Source: Ornithinibacillus bavariensis | Lineage (GTDB): Bacteria; Bacillota; Bacilli; Bacillales; Amphibacillaceae | DNA length: 51,199 bases | NCBI RefSeq assembly: GCF_018333235.1 | Contig: NZ_BORP01000010.1 | Coordinates: 1 to 51,199 of the forward strand | Reading direction: 5' to 3' | In this document: positions 37,553 to 46,580 of the stretch, piece after piece | Layout: each line of letters begins with the position of its first letter | How positions within the stretch are numbered: position 1 is the first letter of the stretch | Translations under genes and position numbers: made by a program | Notes under the pieces: model-generated | Told to the model about the DNA's origin: nothing | The model's input: the letters and a program-made list of their open reading frames with translations, nothing else | Databases searched by the model: none

Positions 37553-37838
37553 GATAGTTTCAAGATGGTTAACTGATATGCTTAATGGTTGAAAAGATAT
37601 CTAGGTTGCATTACTATTACGTAGTGCTAGTTCTAAATACCTATAAATATGAATGGTCAATTAAAACAGATTTCCTAACTATTCAAATTAACCCATTAAA
37701 GAGTAGATTTTAAATACTATATAGGTATTTTGATTCATATGAAAGGAAGGGAATGAAAAGGTATTAATCATTTTGGTAGTAGTTAGGCATTATACATAGG
37801 AGAAACATTAAACTAAAGACAACTAAGGAGAGAGCATA
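37553..37838. other. intergenic region before the chemoreceptor gene
   Basis: No coding frame. AAATACCTATA (37635-37645) recurs inverted as TATAGGTATTT (37720-37730), and the latter lies in a local 19-base dyad (37712-37730). I could not find a clear sigma-D promoter (TAAA, 15 bases, GCCGATAT). The region probably holds the receptor promoter. Confidence 0.4.
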
Positions 37839-39524
37839 ATGCTAAATTTTAAAAGTATAAAACAAAAGATGCTACTAGGATTTTCAGTGGTAATTATATT
37901 AGTTATATTTCTAGGAGTGTATAATTTCATTTCGGTGTATAAAATGAATCAGGAAACAACCGAAATGGTTGATCGGAAGGTTCAATTATTAATAGCTAAT
38001 GAACAGATGTCTTCAACCATGTCGAACAGAATTGCTGCAGCCCGAGGATATGTACTATTTGGCAAGCAGGAATATAAAGACATCTTTGACCAATATACAG
38101 AGAAAGGTACAGAATATGAAGAGCTATTTAAAAGTTTAGCAGATTCGAAGGAATTTGATGAGCTTATTAATCAAACAGTTGAATGGCGACAATTTATAAA
38201 GGAACAAGTATTTGCTGAGTATGAAAAAGGCAATAAGGACCAAGCAATCAAAAACTTGGAAGCTAATAGCGTAACTGCGAGGGAATTAAGAGAAGGGTAT
38301 GAAAAACTAGCTACTGAAATGGAAGAAGAAATAAATGATGCTGGTGACTCTATTGTAGCTAGTGGTAAGACGAATCTAGTACTTGAGACTGTTATACCTA
38401 TTAGTATAGTTATACTTTCGCTTGTAGTAGCTTTATTTACAGCTTCTTCCATTACGAATCCTATACGATTAGTTATGAATCGAATGAAGGCAATTGCAGG
38501 TGGAGATTTAAGTAATAAGCCACTAGAAACTAAATTGCAAGATGAATCAGGACAGCTAATTGCGGCAACAAATGAAATGAATAGTAAGATGCGAGATTTA
38601 CTAAATCAAATTCAAATCGTTTCAGAGACTGTTAGCGGTCATAGTGAAGAATTAACGCAAACAACAAATGAAGTGAAGTCTGGTTCCGAGCAAGTAGCTG
38701 TAACAATGCAAGAACTAGCTTCAGCGGCAGAAGCCCAAGCTAACCATGCAAGTGATTTATCTACTGCCATGAATACATTTACAGTTAAGGTCGAAGATGC
38801 GAACAGAAATGGGGAAGGGGCTCTACATAATTCAAATGAAGTTCTTGAAATGACTACCGAGGGTAGTAAATTAATGGAGATGTCTACAAATCAGATGGCA
38901 TTAGTGGATGGTATTGTACATGATGCTGTTCAACGTGTTAAAGGCTTGGACATTCATGCTAAAGAAATTACGAAGCTAGTATATGTAATTAAAGATATAT
39001 CGGAGCAAACAAATCTATTAGCACTTAATGCGGCAATAGAAGCAGCAAGGGCAGGAGAACTTGGTAAAGGATTTGCAGTAGTTGCGGACGAGGTAAGAAA
39101 GCTTGCAGAAGAGGTGTCCATGTCTATTATGGATATTACCAATATCGTTACGAACATTCAGAATGAATCTCAACGTGTATCAGAATCATTAGAAGGTGGC
39201 TACAAGGAAGTAGCCCAAGGAACTGGACAAATTAAGAAGACTAGTCAAACCTTTGAAGATATTAGTAAGGCAGTAATAGGTATGGTAAATAACATAAATA
39301 CGGTGTCCCACAATTTATCCGATATTTTGGCTAGTAGTCAAGAAATGAATGCTAATATTATGGAAATTGCCTCCATATCAGAAGAATCAGCAGCTGGTGT
39401 AGAGGAAACCTCTGCAGCTTCTGAACAGACAAGCAGTTCGATGGAGGAAGTAGCAAAAAGCTCAGAAGAACTTGCTAAATTAGCCGAGCAACTGAATAAT
39501 TTAACACGTCAATTTAAGCTATAG
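37839..39524 (+). CDS. methyl-accepting chemotaxis protein
   Basis: A 561-residue chemoreceptor. Helix one (about 10-32), a mostly helical external domain of about 150 residues (four-helix bundle or CHASE3-like), and helix two (about 187-208) are followed by HAMP (about 208-262) and a long signalling coiled coil. Its tip [19 protein letters not shown] is the CheA/CheW contact. A Ser/Glu-rich end follows ([19 protein letters not shown]). The ligand is unknown. A ribosome binding site AAGGAGAG precedes ATG. It is monocistronic, between two strong terminators. Confidence 0.93.
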   Translation: MLNFKSIKQKMLLGFSVVIILVIFLGVYNFISVYKMNQETTEMVDRKVQLLIANEQMSSTMSNRIAAARGYVLFGKQEYKDIFDQYTEKGTEYEELFKSLADSKEFDELINQTVEWRQFIKEQVFAEYEKGNKDQAIKNLEANSVTARELREGYEKLATEMEEEINDAGDSIVASGKTNLVLETVIPISIVILSLVVALFTASSITNPIRLVMNRMKAIAGGDLSNKPLETKLQDESGQLIAATNEMNSKMRDLLNQIQIVSETVSGHSEELTQTTNEVKSGSEQVAVTMQELASAAEAQANHASDLSTAMNTFTVKVEDANRNGEGALHNSNEVLEMTTEGSKLMEMSTNQMALVDGIVHDAVQRVKGLDIHAKEITKLVYVIKDISEQTNLLALNAAIEAARAGELGKGFAVVADEVRKLAEEVSMSIMDITNIVTNIQNESQRVSESLEGGYKEVAQGTGQIKKTSQTFEDISKAVIGMVNNINTVSHNLSDILASSQEMNANIMEIASISEESAAGVEETSAASEQTSSSMEEVAKSSEELAKLAEQLNNLTRQFKL

Positions 39525-39527
39525 ACA

Positions 39528-39576
39528 AGAAAAGGAAAGCACTGAGGAATAAAGTGACTTTCCTTTTCTAGTTTTT
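39528..39576 (+). terminator. terminator after the chemoreceptor gene
   Basis: AGAAAAGGAAAG and CTTTCCTTTTCT form a perfect 12-bp stem, then AGTTTTT. Confidence 0.88.
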
Positions 39577-39682
39577 CTAATAACTTTATATAAGTACTTT
39601 AGAGAAGGGAAAATAGAAGTATTTTACCTACTAGCATTAAAACAAGGATTTGTAACCTTTCAACCAATTGATAAAGATTCAG

Positions 39683-39724
39683 AATAATATTTACTTTACA
39701 AAGTAAATATTATTACTCTATAAT
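39683..39724 (+). promoter_or_regulatory. 15-bp perfect dyad overlapping a promoter
   Basis: AATAATATTTACTTT (39683-39697) is repeated exactly inverted at 39700-39714 with only two bases between. A TATAAT -10 box lies at 39719-39724, and a -35-like TTACAA (39696-39701) falls on the dyad centre, 17 bases upstream. A protein bound to the dyad would block RNA polymerase, so this is a likely repressor operator for the acetamidase-like gene. The core TACTTT..AAAGTA recalls MarR/DUF24-type operators. Confidence 0.65.
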
Positions 39725-39734
39725 TAAGTTGTAC

Positions 39735-39799
39735 TGGATGAAAACATATTACATTTTCATGTGTCCGGACCACAAGAAGCCGTGTTATTCCTTCATCCA
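39735..39799 (+). promoter_or_regulatory. leader hairpin of the acetamidase gene
   Basis: TGGATGAA (39735-39742) and TTCATCCA (39792-39799) can close a 49-base loop in the mRNA leader that contains GTCCGGAC. It ends about 13 bases before the ribosome binding site. I could not match it to a known riboswitch class. Confidence 0.35.
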
Positions 39800-39828
39800 A
39801 ACCATATTTTTCTATGGAGGTTAAATCT

Positions 39829-40785
39829 ATGTCCAAAATTTATGAGTTAGATCCTACTTCTGACACCTTGCATGGATTTTTTAGCAAAGATATAGAACCT
39901 GCATTACACATTCATTCAGGAGATACTGTTATTTTTCAAACATTAGATTCGGCATGGGGATTAGAAAAGCGTTTATCTCCGGGTGCACAAAGAAAGCGAT
40001 TTACAGAGATTAAGACAGAACGACAAGCGGAGCAATTTGGCCATGCATTAGTTGGCCCAGTCTACATTCATGGTGCAAAGCCAGGACTTACTTTAGAGGT
40101 AAAGGTTAATGAGATTATTCCAGGCTCATGGGGATGGACTTCAGGAGGAGGATTTCCGAGTTACTGGAATAAAAAGCTAGGCTTGGATCAAGAGAAAGAA
40201 GTACTTCTGGATTTCGAACTTGATATTGAAAAAATGGTGGGTACAAGTCAATTTGGCGATTTTGACTACACTGTTGGGTTACATCCATTCATGGGGATTA
40301 TGGGTATGCCCCCAGAGGAAGAAGGTCAACATTCTACATTCGTTCCTCGAGAAACTGGCGGAAATATCGATTGCAAAGAATTACAAGCAGGGAGTACTTT
40401 GTTTTTACCGATATCTGTTCCGGGTGGTCTTTTTTCTACAGGAGATGGTCATGCAGCTCAAGGGGATGGTGAAGTGGCGGGCCCTGCGTTAGAGTGCCCA
40501 ATGGAACGGGTGAGTTTAACTTTTTGTGTTAGAGATGACATAAAAATAGAGAGACCACGAGCAAAAACGAATTCAGGATGGATCACCATGGCATTTCATG
40601 AAGACCTGGATGAAGCTATGTGGCTTGCATTAAATGATATGCTGGATTTAATGTCGGAGCTATACAATATTTCCCGAACAGAAGCTTATGCTTACGCAAC
40701 ATTAGTGGTGGATTTACGTGTTACACAAATTGTCAATTTCTCAAAAGGAGTCCATGCTTTTTTACCTTTTGATGCCTTAAAGTGA
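39829..40785 (+). CDS. acetamidase/formamidase family protein
   Basis: A 318-residue protein of the FmdA/AmdA family, which hydrolyses small amides such as formamide or acetamide to acid and ammonia. Conserved parts include the N-terminal SGDTVIFQTLD, GPVYIHGAKPGLTLEV, IGMPPEE-like GMPPEEEG, the GGNID segment and LFSTGDGHAAQGDGEV (metal-binding region). The substrate is unknown. GGAGGTT lies eight bases before ATG 39829; the frame opens at 39814. It is preceded by a likely operator and ends at a terminator. Confidence 0.9.
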   Translation: MSKIYELDPTSDTLHGFFSKDIEPALHIHSGDTVIFQTLDSAWGLEKRLSPGAQRKRFTEIKTERQAEQFGHALVGPVYIHGAKPGLTLEVKVNEIIPGSWGWTSGGGFPSYWNKKLGLDQEKEVLLDFELDIEKMVGTSQFGDFDYTVGLHPFMGIMGMPPEEEGQHSTFVPRETGGNIDCKELQAGSTLFLPISVPGGLFSTGDGHAAQGDGEVAGPALECPMERVSLTFCVRDDIKIERPRAKTNSGWITMAFHEDLDEAMWLALNDMLDLMSELYNISRTEAYAYATLVVDLRVTQIVNFSKGVHAFLPFDALK

Positions 40786-40817
40786 TAGATTAATCTATTA
40801 TTTTTTTCAGCTAAAAC

Positions 40818-40860
40818 AAAATAACAGACTTCCGTGGCTATGGAAGTCTGTTATTTATTT
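40818..40860. terminator. bidirectional terminator after the acetamidase gene
   Basis: AAATAACAGACTTCC and GGAAGTCTGTTATTT form a perfect 15-bp stem with AT-rich flanks. It separates two convergent genes. Confidence 0.88.
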
Positions 40861-40902
40861 GTTACGCTCTTTTGGCCGGCTAACTATTAACTTTCCAACT
40901 AT

Positions 40903-41958
40903 TTATATACCATCGTTTAATGTTCCTATATAGAACAAATTGTCAGGGGTTACGTTATCTAAATAACCTTCCAAAATGCGACTGACATCATCTAATGTAT
41001 TCGATAATGATACCGAAGCACCTTTCTTTTTAGTAAAGGGTTCTGCAACAAAAAAACGTTGCGTGAAGTAGGCTTCAAGGCGCTCGCCTCGCTTATAAAT
41101 TTCCTTGTCTGCAAATGGTAATTTATCAAAACCAAGAGCATTAACTAAAAAACGTAATTCCCGATACCGGCGCATAATCTTCCGTGTTTTTTGTTGAAGA
41201 TTGAAATGCTTTTTATCAAGTTGAGCATCTTCAATCATTACGGAGGTAGAAGAAACAGGATTTACTGCTGGAAAAAGTTTTCTTGACACTTGTTCTGCAT
41301 CAAAAATCATGAGTGTATCTAAAGGTCCATATGGAAGTTCTTCATCTACCGCTTCTCCAGTAGGGTCGATAAGGAATGTCGTAATCGTTTTTCCTTCAGG
41401 TAGCTTCACTTTTTCGAGTAATGAATAGATTTCTCCTGAGACAACTAAGGATCGATCAGTAGCTAATGCTACATCTTGTTTGTCATTTAGTCGCATCATT
41501 TTCTCATATGCGCTTTCTGTGTCTTGGCAAAGAATATTTGCAGATTCTCTAACCTCGTTTAATTCAAGACTATCCAACCTTGGCATTAAAAGTACAGTAG
41601 CATAATTTCTTTCTTTTAACCGATAAAATATTTCAGCTAGTAGTACCAATTGTCCCATTCCCGGTCTAGCGATGAAACCATTTATTCCTCCTTTCGTTAT
41701 CGGAGCTAAAAAATCCAATGCTTTAATACCAGTTTCAATCATTTGCACATTATTCCCACGAATGATTAAATCATCGACTTTACACTCTGCAAGTTCTGCT
41801 AATGCTACTAACGTTCGCACTTCTGCACGTTCTAACGGAGTCTTGCCAGTACATAAATTAGATACGGTTGCAGGGCGCAATCCTTTTTCTTTAGCTGCTA
41901 TCGTTAAATTAGGAACTCGCTTTCGCAGTAATGAAACATTAAGTTTTAAATTATCCAC
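40903..41958 (-). CDS. HTH protein fused to a degenerate F1-ATPase-beta-like domain
   Basis: A 351-residue protein. Residues 8-66 are a Cro/Xre-type helix-turn-helix (LTIAAKEKGLRPATVSNL). From residue 75 the rest resembles the F1/V1 ATP synthase beta chain: ETGIKALDFLAP, the P-loop position ARPGMGQL (97-104, where active enzymes have GGAGVGKT, so Lys and Thr are lost), KLFPAVNPVSSTS (228-239), RYRELRFLVNALGFDKL and RGERLEAYFTQRFFVAEPFT. The catalytic GER motif is also replaced (MPR). It cannot be a working ATPase of the usual kind. GTG start, with GGGAG nine bases upstream. Regulatory role inferred; no partner known. Confidence 0.78.
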   Translation of the reverse strand: MDNLKLNVSLLRKRVPNLTIAAKEKGLRPATVSNLCTGKTPLERAEVRTLVALAELAECKVDDLIIRGNNVQMIETGIKALDFLAPITKGGINGFIARPGMGQLVLLAEIFYRLKERNYATVLLMPRLDSLELNEVRESANILCQDTESAYEKMMRLNDKQDVALATDRSLVVSGEIYSLLEKVKLPEGKTITTFLIDPTGEAVDEELPYGPLDTLMIFDAEQVSRKLFPAVNPVSSTSVMIEDAQLDKKHFNLQQKTRKIMRRYRELRFLVNALGFDKLPFADKEIYKRGERLEAYFTQRFFVAEPFTKKKGASVSLSNTLDDVSRILEGYLDNVTPDNLFYIGTLNDGI

Positions 41959-42157
41959 TGACTGATGCTCCCTTACTTCTTGGATATGTATATTTTAAAT
42001 CTCTAATCATAGTGTAACAAGAATGTTTGTTTCAGTATTAATTAAAGGTAATTTACTTCATCTTACACTATTAGATATTTTTACTGAAAGAATAATCCCC
42101 TCATGCATAATAGTATTGTTTTCTCCAAATAAGAATTTATCTCTTTATTTTATAACA

Positions 42158-42201
42158 TAAAAAAGCCCCTGAAACATTGATAAAACAATATTTCAAGGGC
42201 A
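42158..42201 (-). terminator. terminator of rpsD
   Basis: On the minus strand GCCC and GGGC with inner CAAT/ATTG and AAAT-type pairs form a hairpin followed by T6, about 25 bases past the rpsD stop. Confidence 0.75.
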
Positions 42202-42224
42202 TTGATGCATAATAATTATACAGA

Positions 42225-42827
42225 TTAACGAGAGTAGAACTCAACGATTAACTGTTCGCTGATTTCAGATGGAAGCTCAGAACGTTCTGGTAAACGATTG
42301 AAAGTTCCTTCTAGTTTATCAGCATCAAATGTTAAATAATCTGGAACGAAGTTGTTTACTTCGATTGCTTCTTTCACGATATCAAGATTTCTTGATTTTT
42401 CGCGAAGGCTAATTGTTTGACCAGGTTTTACTAGGTATGATGGAATATCTACACGAGATCCATTAACTGTCACGTGACCATGGTTTACAAGCTGACGAGC
42501 TTGTCTGCGAGTACGTGCAAGACCTAGACGATAAACAAGGTTATCAAGACGAGATTCAAGAAGAACCATGAAGTTCTCACCATGAACACCTTTCATTTTA
42601 CCAGCTTTATTAAATAGTGTACGGAATTGACGTTCGTTTAAACCATACATAAAGCGTAGTTTTTGTTTTTCTTGTAGCTGTAAACCATATTCAGAAAGCT
42701 TTCTGCGTTGGTTTGCTCCGTGTTGCCCTGGAGCATAAGGGCGTTTATCTAGCTCTTTGCCAGTTCCTGTTAGTGAAATGCCAAGACGACGTGATTTTTT
42801 CCATTCTGGACCAGTATATCGTGCCAT
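42225..42827 (-). CDS. rpsD: 30S ribosomal protein S4
   Basis: A 200-residue primary 16S rRNA-binding protein. The N-terminal [16 protein letters not shown] is typical of Bacillus S4. The S4 domain (about 90-150) reads [20 protein letters not shown] and [22 protein letters not shown] lies nine bases before ATG. It is monocistronic with its own promoter and a structured leader, fitting the autoregulation known for B. subtilis rpsD. Confidence 0.97.
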   Translation of the reverse strand: MARYTGPEWKKSRRLGISLTGTGKELDKRPYAPGQHGANQRRKLSEYGLQLQEKQKLRFMYGLNERQFRTLFNKAGKMKGVHGENFMVLLESRLDNLVYRLGLARTRRQARQLVNHGHVTVNGSRVDIPSYLVKPGQTISLREKSRNLDIVKEAIEVNNFVPDYLTFDADKLEGTFNRLPERSELPSEISEQLIVEFYSR

Positions 42828-42829
42828 GG

Positions 42830-43010
42830 GACATTTCCTCCTTTTTATTTTATTTGCATAAAATAAAAATCCAACCGTGATCGTTCCTCACGCCATTTTA
42901 TTTTCATGTACCATCGCTCCAGCAGCAGAGAGTTACACGATACACCTCATATGGAAGAGGAATAAAATGGTCGAGTGGTGATTCACTTAGGCTGCCATAT
43001 TATTTTACAC
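42830..43010 (-). promoter_or_regulatory. structured rpsD leader, likely S4 autoregulatory site
   Basis: The 190-base leader has a perfect 10-bp long-range pairing, CCATTTTATT (42893-42902) with AATAAAATGG (42961-42970), and a hairpin CGTGA/TCACG at 42876-42892. B. subtilis rpsD is known to be repressed by S4 binding its leader, and this layout fits a similar switch. Confidence 0.65.
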
Positions 43011-43017
43011 AAAGAAT

Positions 43018-43046
43018 AGTATATAATTTTTCAGAGGTTTAGTCAA
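43018..43046 (-). promoter_or_regulatory. rpsD promoter
   Basis: On the minus strand TTGACT, exactly 17 bases, TATACT. It is one of the best sigma-A matches in the window, as expected for a ribosomal protein gene. Confidence 0.8.
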
Positions 43047-43159
43047 ACATTCTATAAAAATTTTAAAATATTGTTGAATTCATTAACTCAAAGTAGGAGA
43101 AAAATCTATATTTATTATATAATGAAAATATATTAGTTATTACTCCGGGTGATATATAA

Positions 43160-45061
43160 ATGATAGATGAGAAGACAATACAAATAAAATTACAATTAAT
43201 TAATTATGAGTTACTGATGACAACATCACCTATGAGTGAGAATCTCTATGAAAAACTCTCTTATCAAATAAGTGGACTACTAGAATCATCTTTTCTAGTA
43301 ATCTATTTGTTTGATCAGTGGACAAATAGTTTCTTTTTAAAAACGAAAAACATTCAGCAAAATAGAATACTGTTAAATCAGATGATATATGATCCTACAC
43401 TCACATATCGACGGGCAATTGCAGATGAACAGAAATTAAGGATAAATGATAATGACTTATTTACAGTGAGCTCATCGCATATGAACTATCAACTCATCCC
43501 TCTAAAACCGACAAATGGTCCTATCGGCATGATGGTTGTCGGAATGGAGAACGGAAGCGCCATTTCAGAGGGGATACAGCAAGTAATAAGGAAAGAAGTA
43601 GAATTACTGTTAGATTATATTTATATCATTGAACAAAGAGATAAGAATGAGAAAAAGAATCAGGTTCTATTTGACATGATCTCGCATTTCTTAAACCTAA
43701 AAACAAAAACAGAAATTTTTACAGAGATTATTACTGCATTAAAAAAGGTCTATCCTAATTTTGACTTTTATCTTCATCTATCCCAAGAATATGAAAAAAA
43801 TACAGATCTCCCTGTAAAGCTTCTAGAGATTAGGAATGATGTTCAAAGCTCCAGTTCAACAGCTTTTTTAACTGCCGAAATACAGATTGAAAATCAGTTA
43901 GACGCGAATATGACGTATGTGTATGCTCCTTTAGCGGGACAGCAGGGAGTTTATGGGGTATTACAAATTATTATTCCAAAGCTTTTGGATATTCCAAAAG
44001 CTGAAGTAGACTATATTTCAAGGTTTGCAAATGCTGCTGGAAAAGCAATAGAAAGTACGACACTATACCTGAATTCAAAGCATCTTGTATCAGATTTAAC
44101 AATGATTAATGATTTAATTCATCAATTAAATTCTAATCTGAATTTAACAGAAATTACCAAAATAATTCGAAATCAAATTACGCTACTTTGTGCTCCAGAG
44201 GAAATAGGGTTTGTATACAACATTCAAGAGAACACCAGATTATTTGAAACGTTAGAAGGTAGTACAGCATTTTTTGATACAGTTGAGGGAAAAGGATTTA
44301 TTAAATACTTGCTCGGAGAAGTTGAACTTCAGCAGGAGGCTATTTTTTCTGGTGAATTTAAGCTTAAGAGTGAGGATATACCTTTTCGTTCCATTATGGC
44401 AATACCAATGGAAAACAGTGGTTCAATCAATGGTTTAGTAATCATTCTACATCGTAAGCCATATGCTTTTTCTTTTGAACAATATAAATTATTACAATCG
44501 ATATTGCGTCATTCAACACTAGCATTTATCAATACCATATTGAAGGAAAAGTTGCAAAAGGCAGCTTCAACTGATTATTTAACACAGTTATTTTCACGAA
44601 ACTATTTAGATAAGAAAATTGTTGAACATATGAAAAATGGCGAATATGGTACATTAATCTTGTTCGATATTGATGATTTTAAAAAGGTGAATGATACGTA
44701 TGGTCACTATATTGGTGATGAGGTAATTAAACAAGTGGCAGAGATTATTATGTCTACTATTGAAGATCGTGATATTCCAGCTAGATGGGGTGGGGAAGAA
44801 CTCGCAGTATATTTACCCAATACAGAAATAGACGAAGCAGTGCAAGTAGCACGAAACATTGGAGATCAAGTGGAATCTTTTACAGAGCCACGGGTAACGT
44901 TATCAGCTGGTGTATCCTCCTGGTCAAACAAAAGGAAGGTTACTCCGAAGAGCTTTTTCATTCATGCAGATAAAGCCTTATATGAAGCAAAAGGTTTTGG
45001 GAAGAACTGTGTTGTAAGATATAGTGTAGATGAGAATACAGATGAACTGATTCGTGAATAA
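43160..45061 (+). CDS. dgcP: GAF-domain diguanylate cyclase
   Basis: A 633-residue cytosolic protein with no membrane segment. Two or three GAF-like sensor domains (about 20-155, 165-310, 320-455) precede a GGDEF domain (about 465-620). The active site is WGGEEL at 543-548, complete for making c-di-GMP from two GTP. The inhibitory site RxxD upstream is EDRD here, so its arginine is missing and product inhibition may be weak. B. subtilis DgcP (YtrP) occupies the same place near rpsD. GGGTGAT lies before ATG. Confidence 0.9.
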   Translation: MIDEKTIQIKLQLINYELLMTTSPMSENLYEKLSYQISGLLESSFLVIYLFDQWTNSFFLKTKNIQQNRILLNQMIYDPTLTYRRAIADEQKLRINDNDLFTVSSSHMNYQLIPLKPTNGPIGMMVVGMENGSAISEGIQQVIRKEVELLLDYIYIIEQRDKNEKKNQVLFDMISHFLNLKTKTEIFTEIITALKKVYPNFDFYLHLSQEYEKNTDLPVKLLEIRNDVQSSSSTAFLTAEIQIENQLDANMTYVYAPLAGQQGVYGVLQIIIPKLLDIPKAEVDYISRFANAAGKAIESTTLYLNSKHLVSDLTMINDLIHQLNSNLNLTEITKIIRNQITLLCAPEEIGFVYNIQENTRLFETLEGSTAFFDTVEGKGFIKYLLGEVELQQEAIFSGEFKLKSEDIPFRSIMAIPMENSGSINGLVIILHRKPYAFSFEQYKLLQSILRHSTLAFINTILKEKLQKAASTDYLTQLFSRNYLDKKIVEHMKNGEYGTLILFDIDDFKKVNDTYGHYIGDEVIKQVAEIIMSTIEDRDIPARWGGEELAVYLPNTEIDEAVQVARNIGDQVESFTEPRVTLSAGVSSWSNKRKVTPKSFFIHADKALYEAKGFGKNCVVRYSVDENTDELIRE

Positions 45062-45063
45062 TG

Positions 45064-45107
45064 AAAGGTCTGACCCTCCAAATTAATTGGAAAGACAGAC
45101 CTTTTTA
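45064..45107. terminator. bidirectional terminator
   Basis: AAAGGTCTG and CAGACCTTT pair, with T run on the plus strand and A/T-rich flank on the other, between convergent genes. Confidence 0.8.
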
Positions 45108-45112
45108 GTTTA

Positions 45113-45598
45113 TTAGTTGAAAATATGATTTATTAAAGCTTCTACGAAATTCTCTAAAAAATGCTGATCGATTTCATCAAAACGGTTAAGAATTGGGCTG
45201 TCAATATCTAAAACACCTAGTATTTCATTATTCTTAACTAGTGGAATTACAATTTCTGATTGACTAGCACTATCACAGGCAATATGGCCTGGAAATTGGT
45301 TAACATTCTCTACACGCATTGTTTTTCTTTCTTTAACTGCTGTACCACAAACGCCTTTTCCATAAGGAATTCGAATACAGGCAGGTAGCCCTTGGAATGG
45401 ACCTAACACGAGCTGATCTTCTTTCCAGAGATAAAAGCCAACCCAATTAACTTGGTCAAGAAATTGATTTAGTAATGCTGAAGCGTTCGAGAGATTGGCT
45501 ATTGTATCGGTCTCATCATGAAGCAGTGCTTCGAGTTGTTTGATGACTAATTCATAATCTTTCACTTTATCTCCTGAATAAGCTGTCGTTTGAAACAT
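45113..45598 (-). CDS. msrC: free methionine-(R)-sulfoxide reductase, GAF type
   Basis: About 161 residues, a single GAF domain with the three cysteines of fRMsr enzymes in PACIRIPYGKGVCGTA and HIACDSAS. It reduces free methionine-R-sulfoxide. The frame is open to 45718, but AAGGGAAG before ATG 45598 and the N-terminus MFQTTAYSG fit the family. It corresponds to B. subtilis ytsP. Confidence 0.9.
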   Translation of the reverse strand: MFQTTAYSGDKVKDYELVIKQLEALLHDETDTIANLSNASALLNQFLDQVNWVGFYLWKEDQLVLGPFQGLPACIRIPYGKGVCGTAVKERKTMRVENVNQFPGHIACDSASQSEIVIPLVKNNEILGVLDIDSPILNRFDEIDQHFLENFVEALINHIFN

Positions 45599-45747
45599 AG
45601 TATTCTTCCCTTCAGTATTTGAATATAATCGCTTTATATGATAACTATCGTATGGGCTGTTGAAAATAAAAAAATGCAGGAAAAACGATCTCTTTGTCGT
45701 ATATATACATATAGTCACCTATTTCTACCCATAAGGAGTTGATATCA

Positions 45748-46356
45748 ATGAATGATATCCCAACGAAACGAAAGGTAGTGGAGGCAGCATCTGCTCTTTT
45801 CTATCAAAAAGGATTCCACGGTACCTCTGTACGGGATATTGCTGAAAAGGCCTCTGTCAATGTATCCTCTATAAGCTACTATTTTAAGGGGAAACAAGGT
45901 CTTTTAGAATTTGCAGTATCTAATTATTACGAAGAGTATCTTTCCATCATTGAAACAACTCTTGAAGAGTCTATCGAACTAGATGCGCTCGAAAGTTTAA
46001 AAAATTTAATATATAAGATTATACAATATAAGCATATGAATCTACAATTATCCTGTTTTATCCATCGTGAATTATCAATGGATTCTGTATTTGTTCGTGA
46101 AATGGCAGTAACGTATCTTGCTAAGGAAAATTATATTATTGGCAATGCTTTTTCAGCGTTATTTAAGAACAAAACTGAAGATAAGAGCAAACCTGATAGA
46201 CAATATCTTCTCATGCAGCTAAAAGGAATGTTAGTAACACCGTATATTTTACACAATGAATGGAGAAGCCAAATAGTTGGAGAATATTCCCATTCTTTAT
46301 TTATTAAAAGGTATGTACAAACAATCTGTAATTGGTTGGATTATATTGCAAGATAA
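45748..46356 (+). CDS. refZ: TetR-family regulator of FtsZ ring positioning, RefZ
   Basis: About 202 residues. The TetR HTH (about 10-55) reads VVEAASALFYQKGFHGTSVRDIA and VSSISYYFKGKQGLL; the C-terminal part has LKGMLVTPYILHNEWRSQ. In B. subtilis RefZ (YttP) binds sites near the origin and helps place the polar septum in sporulation. AAGGAG lies nine bases before ATG 45748; the frame opens at TTG 45739. Its place before ezrA matches B. subtilis. Confidence 0.88.
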   Translation: MNDIPTKRKVVEAASALFYQKGFHGTSVRDIAEKASVNVSSISYYFKGKQGLLEFAVSNYYEEYLSIIETTLEESIELDALESLKNLIYKIIQYKHMNLQLSCFIHRELSMDSVFVREMAVTYLAKENYIIGNAFSALFKNKTEDKSKPDRQYLLMQLKGMLVTPYILHNEWRSQIVGEYSHSLFIKRYVQTICNWLDYIAR

Positions 46357-46359
46357 AAG

Positions 46360-46388
46360 AAAAGGTTGTTTTCCAAACAGCCTTTTTG
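46360..46388 (+). terminator. terminator after refZ
   Basis: AAAAGGTTGTTT and AAACAGCCTTTTT pair around a three-base loop with one mismatch. Confidence 0.8.
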
Positions 46389-46580
46389 CTTTCTAAAACA
46401 AGTAAAATAGCATATAAAGTCTGAAAAAAAGCAAATAGCGACAAAAAATTTAAAAAAACTCCTGTTTTCATGGAAATTCTTAGCCAAAATTCGCAAATAC
46501 ATGGTATCATAGGGAATAGAATACATAGTTTTACGTGAAAAAGATGGAATATGTTTTGGATTTTTTTAGGGGGCTTTACG

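Noticed and set aside
39735-39828. Guanidine (ykkC-type) or other riboswitch before the acetamidase gene
   Set aside because: Considered because amidase genes can follow guanidine riboswitches, but none of the conserved core motifs could be found; only a simple hairpin remains.
40903-41958. Calling this gene an ATP synthase subunit
   Set aside because: The Walker A lysine and catalytic Glu are missing, an HTH is fused, and no other atp gene is nearby.
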